A stretch of 64,000 bases of DNA. Origin: Pythium myriotylum. Taxonomy: Eukaryota; Oomycota; Peronosporomycetes; Pythiales; Pythiaceae. The position numbers and the translations under genes were made by a program. The notes beneath the pieces were generated by a model. The model ran no database searches. It was not told the DNA's origin and saw only the letters and a list, made by a program, of their open reading frames with translations. The stretch lies in assembly GCA_023091665.1 (NCBI GenBank), contig JALJCQ010000004.1, forward strand, positions 310,001 to 374,000. The letters are read 5' to 3'. Below, one piece after another: positions 1-9,471 of this stretch (the first letter of the stretch is position 1; the number at the start of each line of letters is the position of its first letter).

Positions 1-278
1 CTCGTGAAATACCGCGCGGCCGTGGCTTCGGCTACAGCGGGATCTCGCCCCAGTGCCAACGTTTGCGCGTCTGGCGACTCATGGAGCAGCCACTTGCTGT
101 CGCTGTCGCCGCCACGCCGGGCTAGAAACAGTCGCAAGTCGTTTGCACAGATGTTGCCTTTTAAGGACTGGCAAAGTTGGACCTGGAGAGCAACCACGAG
201 CGCATCCCGCCCGCGCAACTCGACGGTGCTGACCTTTCCTTCAAAGACGAAAAGACAAGCAAGTTCACGCTTGTCCAT
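1..278 (-). CDS. Crinkler (CRN)-type effector, N-terminal part, cut by window edge
   Basis: Reading the minus strand from an ATG at 278 gives an open frame that runs off the left edge. It starts MDKREL, has a beta-rich first 45 residues, then the block LRLFLAR followed by a SDSKWLLHESPDA-like stretch. This matches the CRN header (LFLAK motif, then DWL region) and is collinear with the neighbouring gene, which starts MDARRI and has LHLFVAK and DWLVSDSPDA. An in-frame ATG at 311 would add 11 residues; 278 is preferred because it aligns with the neighbour's start. The stop of the upstream CRN gene (367) is only about 90 bp away, so the two are a tandem pair. CRN proteins are translocated into host cells, commonly the nucleus. 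The C-terminal effector domain lies outside the window, so activity cannot be judged. Confidence 0.75.
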   Translation of the reverse strand, partial: MDKRELACLFVFEGKVSTVELRGRDALVVALQVQLCQSLKGNICANDLRLFLARRGGDSDSKWLLHESPDAQTLALGRDPAVAEATAARYFT

Positions 279-366
279 GGTTTGTGGCACGAGCACAAGC
301 GAGAGTGGCATGCTCATTCGAGTTTAAGTCGGAAAACAACGTTAACGGGCAAGCTAAACGGCCAAG

Positions 367-1938
367 TCAATTTTGATCCATCAACTGCCAAGCTCCTCTC
401 GCATACGGATCCTTCGCGTACAAATTTTTCTGACGGATTTCGCCCGGTGTCTCGTGTTTCTCCTCTTCTTCCAGTGCGCTGGACGCAAGACTCGTGTGAA
501 TCTGATTCCATAGCTTCCGCTGGTGGGCCGTCTCGAATCGCCGAAGACTCCACGTGCGCTCCGGCAATCGCTGAATGAGCTCGTCACACACAAATTGTGA
601 TGTGAAGACGACACAGCCGTCGCTCTCAAATTTGTTACGAGCATCGCCAGCCACGACCACGAGCGATCGCCATTTTCTGCCACTTGGACTCAACGCTGTC
701 TCTGTCCAGGACTTGGTCATCTTGGTCTGAAAGAGTGCCTCGGCGGTTTCCTCCACCGAAATATCAGCTACCGTCTTCTGCAGGAGCTGCAGACTCGCAT
801 TGACGTCACTCGCGAAGATGCGACCCGGCACTCCTCCCCATTTGTGGGATAGCAGCATCGCGTTGTTGCGATCCACCTCAAAGAGCCTGGCGTATATTCC
901 TATCTCTTTGGCGGTCCATAGCGGCAGCGCAAACTCGCGAGAACGTAGTGTGTGGTTGGACGCGAAGCAGTCTCTCTGAACAAGGATCGACCGAGCGTTG
1001 ATTTCGGTCGGTGTGAGAGGCTTCGTGTCGTCGCTGGCGGCCGAGTCGAAGACGTAAATCGTCTCAGGCCTTCGCAGTTCTTTCTGGAAGTCGATGCCGC
1101 GAACGCCTTCGTCAACTTTGCCGTCCCGACTAAGCCGGGCAAAGGTCAAGCCCGGCACATCGATGACACAGACCCGGCGCTCCTTTAAGAGGAACAATTG
1201 GAAGAGCACGAACCCGAGAAAGACCGACTTGCCGACGCGCGGTGCACCCGTGACGATAGCGCGGCGCCCGAGGATGGGCGAGTTCTCGAAGAGCCACGTG
1301 AAAATCTGGCTTGCGACCTGGCGCCACACTGGCGGCACGAATATTTTGCTGCTGGCCGAGCGCTCCGGGCAGATCCAAAGGGTTGCGTCGCGCTTGCTCG
1401 AGCGGAGAAGCCTCGGGGACAGCTCATCAACGTTCCCATTTGACTTGAAGGCCTTTCGCTTGAGCACAAGAGCAAACCTCGCCCCATACAGACTCGCGAC
1501 GAAGCGTTCGGTCCAACTCAGCTGGATCGCCGGCAACGACCGTGGCCAGTCCTCAGCTTGGCCGACTCGCACGAGCACGTGGATATGCGCTTCCTGTCCG
1601 CTGTACTGTGGTGGTTGTTGCGGGAAGTACTCGTGCACGAACCGATGCGGCTCCATGTAGTTGGCTCGGATCAGGAATCGCCTCGTGGTCTCCGTAGCGT
1701 CTCCGCTGGCGAAGAAGCCGAGTCGCCGTGCATCGGGGCTGTCGCTAACAAGCCAGTCGCTGTCACCGTCTCGCTTGGCGACGAAGAGGTGGAGCTCCTC
1801 GCGTAGGACGTCTTCGTTGGGCAGGGACTCCAAAAGTTGCGATTGCAACGCAAACACGACGACCCCGCGGCAGCGAGTCGCGAGCGTGAAGGCTGGGCCT
1901 TCGTCGAGGACGAGGAAGCAGATGCGACGTGCGTCCAT
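367..1938 (-). CDS. Crinkler (CRN)-type effector with P-loop NTPase domain
   Basis: A single-exon protein of 523 residues. The N-terminus has CRN header marks: an EGPAF-like start (13-17), LHLFVAK at 49-55 (LFLAK motif), DWLVSDSPDA about 61-70 (DWL region) and HVLVRV at 120-125, a degenerate HVLVVVP motif that ends the header in this family. The C-terminal part carries a Walker A loop GAPRVGKS at 231-238, a hydrophobic strand ending in VIDVPG (258-263) and a Walker B-like IYVFDS (294-299). This agrees with the NTPase found in many CRN and CRN-like proteins. The nuclease domain that often follows is not recognisable in the remaining ~200 residues. No clear signal peptide is visible, which is common for CRNs. 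The ATG at 1938 has no in-frame competitor nearby. Host target unknown. Confidence 0.75.
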   Translation of the reverse strand: MDARRICFLVLDEGPAFTLATRCRGVVVFALQSQLLESLPNEDVLREELHLFVAKRDGDSDWLVSDSPDARRLGFFASGDATETTRRFLIRANYMEPHRFVHEYFPQQPPQYSGQEAHIHVLVRVGQAEDWPRSLPAIQLSWTERFVASLYGARFALVLKRKAFKSNGNVDELSPRLLRSSKRDATLWICPERSASSKIFVPPVWRQVASQIFTWLFENSPILGRRAIVTGAPRVGKSVFLGFVLFQLFLLKERRVCVIDVPGLTFARLSRDGKVDEGVRGIDFQKELRRPETIYVFDSAASDDTKPLTPTEINARSILVQRDCFASNHTLRSREFALPLWTAKEIGIYARLFEVDRNNAMLLSHKWGGVPGRIFASDVNASLQLLQKTVADISVEETAEALFQTKMTKSWTETALSPSGRKWRSLVVVAGDARNKFESDGCVVFTSQFVCDELIQRLPERTWSLRRFETAHQRKLWNQIHTSLASSALEEEEKHETPGEIRQKNLYAKDPYARGAWQLMDQN

Positions 1939-2108
1939 GGACGTTGGTTCAACTCTCGTCCATGCCTACCAAATCCCCCGTTGGAGGCGGGTTGACAGTT
2001 CGAGACCCAACGGCTGCATCGATGTCTCACTCTGCAACGTGTATGTATGTATGTGTGGGTGCGCGTGGGGTCTCATATCTAATAGGTCTGTCTCTGCTTC
2101 CTGTGCGT

Positions 2109-3359
2109 CTAGCTGTGTGCCGCCGCTCGCCGCAGCGCGTCTTCTTGCGCTTGCAGCGCGCGGTGCTTCTCTTGAAGCTGCAGCTCGTGCGCGTACTCGA
2201 CGAGGAAACGGTTGGCGCCGACGCCGAAGATGTCGCCGTGGAGCAGGAACCGCCGCGCGCTCTTGACGCCGCTCGCGCTCAGGCGCATGGCCGTGCCGTT
2301 CGTGGACTGGAGGTCGGTGATGTAAAAGCCGTCACCCAGGTGCGAGATGACGCCGTGGCGGCCCGAGATGGACGCGTCGTCGGTGATGCAGAGCGCGTTC
2401 GTGGACCGCCGTCCGAGCGAGACGGCCGTGCGTCCGATGGTCTGCCCGACGCCACGCAGCGGGCCTTCCGTGAAGCAGATGCGTAGGAAAGGCGTGCCGG
2501 TCGTCGGGTTGGCGTCGATGGCCACGACCTCAAACTCACTGTCGCCGAGCCGCACGCGATCTTCGACATTGAGCCGTTTGGGCACGTCGGGCTTGAGGAA
2601 GACGAACGTTCCGGTCGTGGAGCCGAGATCTTGCAAGTAGTACTCTTTCTCGAGCGGGTCGTAGCCGATCTCAAAATGGAACCGACTCACGTACGGATCG
2701 TCGACGATGATGTGGTTGCTCTGGTGGCGTCCACCTTTGGCGCCGTCGGCCGGGTGAAGCAAGATCTGCGCGTCGGTCTCGTCGTCCACGTCCACTGTCT
2801 CACTCGACTCGCGCGACGACGTGGACGAGACAGTCGAGGGCGACAGCACTTGCGGCAGAGAATGCGACGACGCGCGGCGCGTGCGGCCCGGCAGCTTGCG
2901 GTCGAGCGAGAGCGACGTGACGACGAGCATGTCGTCTTCGTCGATCTCGAGGTCGACGCTGAGGCGTCGGCGGTGGCGGCGGCCGCGCGTGGGCGGCGCC
3001 CACTTGGCGAGGACGGTCTCTCGGATCTTGGTCGTCGCGACGTCGACGTGGCTCGCGACGTGCTTGATGGGCTCGTGGATGCCGAGCTGGCGCAGCACGA
3101 GCACCGCGGCGGCCCAGAGCAGCATGAGCGAGACCACGAGCAGCGAGCGCCAGGGCAGCACGAGCCGGCAGCCGCCGAGCACGGCGAGCGCGCGCGCCAG
3201 CACGCCGTCGGCCGCGAGCGCGTCGTCGACGTAGGCGCTGAGCGCCGCGTGCACGTAGGCGCCCGAGGCGACCACGGCGCAGGAGCAGGCGGTGGCGTTG
3301 ATCCAGCTCCACTGGGTCTTGGCGCGGCGGCGCAGCGACGACGACGGCGCCTTGCTCAT
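2109..3359 (-). CDS. Membrane-anchored protein with two FHA domains
   Basis: A 416-residue protein starting MSKAPSSS. Two hydrophobic segments (about 17-40 and 70-92) suggest a membrane anchor. A basic linker with RRHRRR and an acidic patch follow. The C-terminal half holds two forkhead-associated (phosphothreonine-binding) domains: the first has YVSRFHFEI and DLGSTTGTF, the second SISGRHGVI and DLQSTNGTAM, i.e. the S-x-x-H and S/T-x-x-G-T signatures. A short helical tail ends the protein. The open frame extends upstream across the antisense strand of ALG11, but that part is rejected; the ATG at 3359 is followed by sensible protein. It diverges from ALG11 with about 315 bp between starts. The role is probably recruitment of phosphorylated partners to a membrane; the partner is unknown. 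Confidence 0.8.
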   Translation of the reverse strand: MSKAPSSSLRRRAKTQWSWINATACSCAVVASGAYVHAALSAYVDDALAADGVLARALAVLGGCRLVLPWRSLLVVSLMLLWAAAVLVLRQLGIHEPIKHVASHVDVATTKIRETVLAKWAPPTRGRRHRRRLSVDLEIDEDDMLVVTSLSLDRKLPGRTRRASSHSLPQVLSPSTVSSTSSRESSETVDVDDETDAQILLHPADGAKGGRHQSNHIIVDDPYVSRFHFEIGYDPLEKEYYLQDLGSTTGTFVFLKPDVPKRLNVEDRVRLGDSEFEVVAIDANPTTGTPFLRICFTEGPLRGVGQTIGRTAVSLGRRSTNALCITDDASISGRHGVISHLGDGFYITDLQSTNGTAMRLSASGVKSARRFLLHGDIFGVGANRFLVEYAHELQLQEKHRALQAQEDALRRAAAHS

Positions 3360-3426
3360 GGTCGGCAGTCGAGGAGCTCTTCGTCGCCTGGAGAAAGCGG
3401 ACCCTGACTCGACGAGAGTGGCGCGA

Positions 3427-3613
3427 AGGTTGCACGAAGGTGACCGACGAACAGATATAGACGAACGAGGTTGCCGGAAGGTAGCATGATGTAGAAATGG
3501 GGGCCAGAATGGAAACCCAGCCGATGTGAGGTTGCTTGAAAGTACGATAGAAACGCAGTCGGGGTTGGGAGGTTGCAGGAAGGTACCAGAGAACGTTGCG
3601 GTTGCACGAAGGT
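3427..3613. promoter_or_regulatory. Five-copy 15-mer direct repeat in a bidirectional promoter
   Basis: Five copies of AGGTTGCNNGAAGGT lie between the divergent FHA and ALG11 genes: 3427-3441, 3468-3482, 3529-3543 (AAGT end), 3570-3584 and 3599-3613 (first base C). Start-to-start distances are 41, 61, 41 and 29 bp, close to whole helical turns (about 4, 6, 4 and 3). All point the same way. The sequence between copies is not conserved, so this is a repeated site rather than a plain tandem duplication. A transcription-factor site is the obvious reading, but no matching factor is known to me. Confidence 0.65.
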
Positions 3614-3674
3614 ACGTGTTCTGCTTCGATGACGCGGCCCTCAATTGAGCTCGTGGGCAGCTCTTCCTCCGACC

Positions 3675-5147
3675 ATGGTCGACTTGGTGCTGCTGCTGCC
3701 GCTGCTGGGCGCCGCGTACGCGCTGCTGCTGCTCGCCGTCGCGCTGCTCTACGTGACCAAGAAGCGCCGCGTCTATGCACACCAGCGCCTGCTCGCGAGG
3801 AGCGACCAGCGGCGCGTCGTGACCGTCGGCGTCTTCCATCCGTACGCCAACGGCGGCGGCGGCGGCGAGCGCGTGCTGTACTGCGCGCTCGCGGCGCTCG
3901 CGAAGCGCTTTGAACGAGAGACGGGGCGCTCGCTCCGCGTGCTGCTCTACGCCGGCGACGACGGGCTCACCGCGGCGCAGCTGCTCGCGCGCGCGGCCGA
4001 GCGCTTCAACCTGCCCGAGCCGTGCGCGCTCGCGCTCGAGAGCTCGCTCAAGCTCGTGCCGCTCGCGTCGCGCGCGCTGCTCGAGCCCGAGCAGTACCCG
4101 CGGTTCACGCTCTTTTGGCAGAGCGTCGCGCACGTCCGGCTCGCGATCGAGGCCTTTCGCACGGGGGAACGCATGAGTCTCTTCCCGGATATCTGGATGG
4201 ACACGACCGGCTGCGCGTTCTCGTACGTCGTCGCCAAGGCCATCTACGCGTGCCAGGTCGTCGCGTACGTGCACTACCCGATGATCTCGACGGATATGAT
4301 CTCCAAGGTGCAGCAGCGCGCCGCCGACTTTAACAACGACTCGGCCGTCGCGGCCAGCGCCTCGCGCTCGACCGCCAAGTACATTTACTACCGGCTCTTT
4401 GCCGGCGCGTACAGTCTGCTCGGCCGCACGTGCACGGATGTGGTCATGGTCAACTCGACGTGGACGTTTAACCACATCAAGGCACTCTGGGGCGGCTCGC
4501 CGCTCATCGTGTACCCGCCGTGTGGCTCGATGGACGAGTTCAAGTCGTTCAGCATCACGTCGCGAGAGCCCATTGCTCTCTCGATCTCGCAGTTCCGACC
4601 CGAGAAGAACCAGCAGCTGCAGCTCCAAGCGCTCAAGGTATTGCTCACCAAGTACGGCCCTCGCGTCAAGAAAGCCGCGCCAGGATTCAAGCTCGTGCTG
4701 CTCGGCAGCTGCCGCAACGCCGACGACGAAGCCCGCGTCGCACTGCTCAAGGAGCAGTGTGCGGACCTCGGGCTCACGGCCTCAGTAGAATTCGTCGTGA
4801 ACGCGAGCTTTGCCGAGCTCAAGGCGTACGTGGCTCGGAGCTCGGTGGGTCTCCACACGATGTACAACGAGCACTTTGGCATCAGCGTCGTCGAGATGAT
4901 GGCCGCGGGCATGGCTGTCATCGCCAACAACTCGGGCGGCCCCGCTGCCGACATTGTGAAACCTGGCACCGGGTACCTCGCACTCACGGCGGACGAGTAC
5001 GCCGACAAGATGCTCGCGATCATTGAATCCAGCGTCGACGAGCTGGTCACGCTGAGAGAACAAGCGCGCGCGTCGTCGCAGCGGTTCTCGGACAGCGAGT
5101 TCGAGAAGCAGTTCCTCGACGCGCTGCGTGGACCTCTCGAGCTGTAG
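3675..5147 (+). CDS. ALG11: GDP-mannose:Man3-4GlcNAc2-PP-dolichol alpha-1,2-mannosyltransferase (ALG11)
   Basis: A 490-residue single-exon protein, the usual length for ALG11. It has an N-terminal transmembrane anchor (VDLVLLLPLLGAAYALLLL), then GVFHPYANGGGGGERVL, the glycine-rich nucleotide-sugar-binding start typical of ALG11. Later come ISQFRPEKNQ and EHFGISVVEMMAAGM, the GT4-family C-terminal motif with two glutamates spaced as EX7E. The enzyme adds the fourth and fifth mannoses to the lipid-linked oligosaccharide on the cytosolic face of the ER before flipping. The start at 3675 lies in ACCATGG; an in-frame non-ATG extension upstream is not needed. It shares a repeat-bearing promoter region with the divergent FHA gene. 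Downstream, the convergent PPR gene ends about 106 bp away. Confidence 0.93.
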   Translation: MVDLVLLLPLLGAAYALLLLAVALLYVTKKRRVYAHQRLLARSDQRRVVTVGVFHPYANGGGGGERVLYCALAALAKRFERETGRSLRVLLYAGDDGLTAAQLLARAAERFNLPEPCALALESSLKLVPLASRALLEPEQYPRFTLFWQSVAHVRLAIEAFRTGERMSLFPDIWMDTTGCAFSYVVAKAIYACQVVAYVHYPMISTDMISKVQQRAADFNNDSAVAASASRSTAKYIYYRLFAGAYSLLGRTCTDVVMVNSTWTFNHIKALWGGSPLIVYPPCGSMDEFKSFSITSREPIALSISQFRPEKNQQLQLQALKVLLTKYGPRVKKAAPGFKLVLLGSCRNADDEARVALLKEQCADLGLTASVEFVVNASFAELKAYVARSSVGLHTMYNEHFGISVVEMMAAGMAVIANNSGGPAADIVKPGTGYLALTADEYADKMLAIIESSVDELVTLREQARASSQRFSDSEFEKQFLDALRGPLEL

Positions 5148-5253
5148 ACCGTCAGGCTAGTAGCTAGTAGAAGTAGAGAACGCAGGTGGCAAGTCTAATG
5201 AATCTTCTCTTGAAAAAAAAATAATCTAAACAACACAGCTCTGTCTCTATAGC

Positions 5254-8200
5254 TCACTCGTCAGACGACAGCTTCTGCAAGTAAAGCTCACCCCAGCGTG
5301 CACCGGCCTTGCCCGCCGTGGGTCGCTTGGGCGACTGGGCTGGGATCGCTGCGCGAGTCGCCCGAGGCACGGTCTCACTTGCCGTCGCCGTCTTGGGCAC
5401 CTTCGGCACGTATGCAGCCTCGGCCACGCTCACAATGTACTCAATCTCGTTGACTGTATCTGCCGGCAGCACGTCACGCAGCTCGAGCAGCTTCTTGCCA
5501 AGCTTCCACGAGACAGGCGCGCCGTGGTGGTGGCCAAAGAGCGCGAGCGTCGCGAGCTCCTTGACATCCACCTTGTAAGTCTTGGCAGGCTTGCGGCCGC
5601 GACGCACAGGTGCCGAAGCATCCTTCTCGGGCTCGCGACGCTCCTGGATAGCCACGTTCGCGAGGCGGAAGAGCTCCGAGCTGAAGAGGAAGCTGAAGCC
5701 TTGGTCCACGGCGTCACCGAGCACGCGAGCACCCGTGACGTCGAGTCGGCCGAGCTTGTAGCAGCTCTGCATCGCGTGCAAGTACACAGGTCCATTGGGC
5801 TTGACAAACTGCATGCGAAGGCTCTCGAAGAGCTTGAGGCACGCCGTGGCGCCCTGCACCTCGACATCACGCTGCTTCTTGGTGAGCTTCTTGCCCGAGG
5901 CCGTGAGCTGTTCACTGTCCCTGATGCAGTACTCCATCGCGAGCTGGTAGTGGCGCACGTTGAGTGGAGAGGCCGAGGGCTTGGCCTTGTCGAAGAGCTC
6001 GCAGAGCGCATCGAACCGCCGGTCCTCGCCGTGGATGTAGAGCAGCATCTCGTGCACATCTTGCTGGAGCTCGGGCTTGAGCTCGGCCAGCGGCAGCTCG
6101 CCCTTCGGGTCGTTGAAGAGGTTGAGAATCGCCAGCGCCTCACGCGTCTTGCCGGCCTCGACGAGCTGGCGCGAAACGTGGATGATGGTGCCACGCGGCT
6201 TGACAGCGTCCAGGCCGTGGATTGCAACGTACTTCAGCAGCAGCTGCGCGCTGAGCGCGATGTCGGCGGGCTCCTGGTGCTGGTTCTTGCTCGCGCGACT
6301 GCCACCGAGGATTCGACGCAGCACAGCGTGAAAAACGTCGAGCGAGACGGTCTCATCCAAGTACTCGACGCACTTGTCCGTGCGGTTGGCGTGCAAGAAC
6401 GCGCTCACCACGTTGTCGGTCGTCACATACGGGAGCAGTGCGCGCGTGGAGTTGATGTGCTTGCGAATCTGCTTGTCATCGTGGAGAATCGCGATGGAGA
6501 AGAGCAGCGACTGCAGCACCTTGGGCTCGCGCAGAATCTCCTCGTGGTTGGCGGCGAGCTCGTCGCGCACAGCGAGCACACGGTCGAGGTTCTTGGCGCG
6601 AGAGTAGGCCATGATCGCGGCGTTGAACGCGTACGAGTTGGGCGTGAAGTGGTGTTGCTGCATCTTCTCAAAGAGCGCGAGCACGTCGTCGTCGTCACCC
6701 ATCGTTGCCTTGATAGAGATGGCGAGCGAGAGCGCGTCGCTATCGAGTGCGGCGTCCCCGCCAGTGCGTGCTGGGTACGTCTGCAACATCTGTGCGCAGA
6801 TGCTCTCAGCCTTCTCGATAGGCGTCTCCGTGCCGTCACGGAAGTCGGGCGTCGTCGAGTGCTCACGCATGCAGGCCAGCAGCGTCTGCTTGAACGTACG
6901 CAGCGGGATCTGGAGTCCTCGGTACACGACCGACGGGTGGCTCGCGACGCGCTCGAAGATCTTGATCGCGAGGTCGAAGCGGCCGGCGTTCACACAGACT
7001 TCGATAGCGTCGGCCACCGAGTCAACGTTGTCTTGCACCATTTGCTTGAAACTGAGCGTCTCGCGCGCGAGCGCGTACGCGATCTGCCACTCCTCCGAGC
7101 CGATCTCGCGGAGCGTTTGCAGTGTCTCCATCTTGCCACGAATAGGCGGCTGCACGTTGATACGGTGGGCGCGTGCGAGCCAGAAGCGTGCAGGTTCCCA
7201 TGCGTGGGCCTCGAGCAGCTTGGAGATCGTGTCGCCGAAGCTCACATCCGGGTTCTGAAGGTCGCGGACATCAATAAAGTCCATGAGCTGGAACATGAGC
7301 GGCCACTGCTCGTTCTTGACGAACGTATCCGTGCTCGCGCGCACGACCGAGTCGGTGATCTTGAGCCCACGCGCACGCATGGTCGAGAGGTAGTCCATGA
7401 CCAGCTGCGACTGATCGCTGCGTGCCTTCGAGAAGCCACTGATCACGCCGTTGAAAAGCAGCTCGTTGTGCCAGTCGCCTGAGCTGGACGCGCCAGCGCT
7501 CTCCGTCTCACCGAAATCGCTGTCCACCTCCTGGAACGCATCGCCGAACGCGGCAGCGGCATCGATCGCGCCGTGGCGGTCGATCGAGTTGCCCGATCGA
7601 CGCTTGAGACTGGCTTCGGCGTGCTCCATGAGCTCCTGCAGAGTCGTGAGGTCGCCACTGCTGGCCAGCACGCCGGCGAGACTCGCGTAGGCAGGCGCGA
7701 GCACGACCGGCACGCTGTCGACCATGATGTCCCAGATACGCTTGGCGTCACGCGAGTTCTCCTGCGGGTCTCGCTCCGTGTCGCGCGAGAGCGCGTTGAA
7801 AACGGCGAGGTAGAGTCCTGCCGAGCGCGGCAGCGGCTTAGCAACACGCTTGCGGCTGGCGACGAACGTGTCGAAGAGATCCACGGCCGTCTGCGTACGT
7901 CCGAGACGACCGTAGGAGCGAATGGCTGCGGCGTAGGTCGTGTCGCGGATGTAGGCCGGGTCGTGGTGTGGGAAGATGTGCTCAAACACGGCGACGGCGA
8001 GTTCGCTGTCGTTGGTGTGGGCCAGCTGCATGACCATCTTGGCGTACTTGTGGAGGCTCGGGGACTCGTCCTTGCTCGCGAGAATCCGCTGCCAGCACTC
8101 GCGCGCGAGGTCATGCTTGTTGAGCCGCACGAACGCGACCATCATGCGCCCATAGCAGAAGACCGAGGGCGACAAGTCCTGTTCCATCATCTGCGTGAAG

Positions 8201-9087
8201 AGCTGGCTCGCCTGCCAGAATTCGCCGGCTTCCACGAGTGTGTCGATCGTCGCCGTGTAGATCGACTCCGGCACTTCGATGTCCTCTCGATCGCTCACGG
8301 TCGAAAACGTCTGCAGCGCTTGCGGAAGGGAATCGTTGACGATCTGCGCGCGGATGAGCTGGTTGAAGACCTCACCGTCGGCTCGAATTCCGCGCTTCTC
8401 TTCCATGTGGGCAAAGAGCCCAGCCGCGAGGTCCGGGCGCCCGCCCATGCCACACGCGCGGATCGCCGCCGCGTAGTGCGTCGAGTCGAGCAGCAGGCTC
8501 TCTGTAGCTTCGACGTTGAGCAAGATCTGGCGCGCGCTCGTGGCGTCGCGCATCTTGCCGCAGGCCTCAAAGGCCGCCTGGAACGCCGCTTCGGAGAGCG
8601 GCACGCCTTTGGCCGTCACGTCCTTGGCGAGCTCGACGATGAGCTTCCACTCTTCGGCCGCGATGTAGGCCTGCATGACGAAGTCGACCGTGCGGTGCGT
8701 CGGCAGCAGCGCGTCGAGCTCCATGTTCTGCAGCAGCCCGGGCAGCACTTCGATCTTGCCCATGCGCGCGCACGCGGCCATGGCGAGCTCGTACATGTCG
8801 GCGTCCAGCGCGACGCCGTCCTTGTCCACTTGGTCCAGCAGCTTGAGCGCCGCGCGCCAGTTGCCGGCATCGCGACAGGCCGCGAGCTCGTCCATGGCGC
8901 GCGCGGCCGCCGCGGACTCGCTCAGCGCGCTGCGCCAGCGCTGCTGCTGCTGCTGGAAGCCCACGCGCGGCGGCGACGCGAAGCGAGCGAGCAGAGACGG
9001 GGCAGTCGAGAGCTGTCGCGCGAGCCGCGACGGCCGCGACGCGTCGCGCGAGGCGGCGGCCGCGAGCACTCGGCGCGCGCGGAGCAT
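5254..9087 (-). CDS. Long pentatricopeptide-repeat (PPR) protein, probably mitochondrial
   Basis: A 1,277-residue intronless protein. The first ~45 residues are rich in Arg, Ala and Ser with no acidic residues until later (MLRARRVLAAAASRDASR), fitting a mitochondrial presequence. The body is built of helical-pair repeats of about 35 residues, visible as recurring units such as YAAAIRSYGRLGRTQTAVDL, YELAMAACARMGKIEVLPGL and YAFNAAIMAYSRAKNLDRVL. PPR proteins bind organelle RNA base by base and act in processing, stability or translation. The C-terminus (about 1160-1277) is basic and repeat-poor. No catalytic domain is recognisable, so a specific RNA target cannot be named. The ATG at 9087 opens the presequence directly. 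The antisense strand has long open frames because of GC bias; these are not genes. Confidence 0.88.
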   Translation of the reverse strand: MLRARRVLAAAASRDASRPSRLARQLSTAPSLLARFASPPRVGFQQQQQRWRSALSESAAAARAMDELAACRDAGNWRAALKLLDQVDKDGVALDADMYELAMAACARMGKIEVLPGLLQNMELDALLPTHRTVDFVMQAYIAAEEWKLIVELAKDVTAKGVPLSEAAFQAAFEACGKMRDATSARQILLNVEATESLLLDSTHYAAAIRACGMGGRPDLAAGLFAHMEEKRGIRADGEVFNQLIRAQIVNDSLPQALQTFSTVSDREDIEVPESIYTATIDTLVEAGEFWQASQLFTQMMEQDLSPSVFCYGRMMVAFVRLNKHDLARECWQRILASKDESPSLHKYAKMVMQLAHTNDSELAVAVFEHIFPHHDPAYIRDTTYAAAIRSYGRLGRTQTAVDLFDTFVASRKRVAKPLPRSAGLYLAVFNALSRDTERDPQENSRDAKRIWDIMVDSVPVVLAPAYASLAGVLASSGDLTTLQELMEHAEASLKRRSGNSIDRHGAIDAAAAFGDAFQEVDSDFGETESAGASSSGDWHNELLFNGVISGFSKARSDQSQLVMDYLSTMRARGLKITDSVVRASTDTFVKNEQWPLMFQLMDFIDVRDLQNPDVSFGDTISKLLEAHAWEPARFWLARAHRINVQPPIRGKMETLQTLREIGSEEWQIAYALARETLSFKQMVQDNVDSVADAIEVCVNAGRFDLAIKIFERVASHPSVVYRGLQIPLRTFKQTLLACMREHSTTPDFRDGTETPIEKAESICAQMLQTYPARTGGDAALDSDALSLAISIKATMGDDDDVLALFEKMQQHHFTPNSYAFNAAIMAYSRAKNLDRVLAVRDELAANHEEILREPKVLQSLLFSIAILHDDKQIRKHINSTRALLPYVTTDNVVSAFLHANRTDKCVEYLDETVSLDVFHAVLRRILGGSRASKNQHQEPADIALSAQLLLKYVAIHGLDAVKPRGTIIHVSRQLVEAGKTREALAILNLFNDPKGELPLAELKPELQQDVHEMLLYIHGEDRRFDALCELFDKAKPSASPLNVRHYQLAMEYCIRDSEQLTASGKKLTKKQRDVEVQGATACLKLFESLRMQFVKPNGPVYLHAMQSCYKLGRLDVTGARVLGDAVDQGFSFLFSSELFRLANVAIQERREPEKDASAPVRRGRKPAKTYKVDVKELATLALFGHHHGAPVSWKLGKKLLELRDVLPADTVNEIEYIVSVAEAAYVPKVPKTATASETVPRATRAAIPAQSPKRPTAGKAGARWGELYLQKLSSDE

Positions 9088-9471
9088 GACGGAAGGAGCC
9101 TTGGGTGGTGTCGGGAGATGGTGGTGGATGGAACCAACGAGGAGCTACGATGCAGAGTGATGGTTGGTCAGAGTGATGGTCGTCGAACAGGGGTAGGGGG
9201 TTGTGGGTGACCACTCGATTTTCAGTCTCCCTCGTTTGAATGACACATTGCAGCACGGTGTAGTTTTCTAGTTTAGCTTAGCATCTTCAACACTCTAGTG
9301 GTTCGGTTAAGTACGAGGTAACTTTGTCGGGGGAGAGCAATCGTTAACGTTTGTACCCATGTGAGCTTCTGCATCAGTGTCTTCGTCGCGAGCATACTGT
9401 ACGAAAGGTGTGAATGCATGCAGCACAGTGGTGCTTGCTCAAGGGTTAACATGGGCTTCATTACTTGATCG

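Noticed and set aside
3360..4628. Upstream extension of the FHA open frame to 839 codons
   Set aside because: It runs antisense through ALG11 and is Arg/Glu-rich GC-bias text without domain pattern.
5524..9210. Long plus-strand open frames (652 and 545 codons) across the PPR gene
   Set aside because: Mirror frames of a GC-rich gene; composition is His/Arg/Val-rich and repeats follow the PPR codon pattern.
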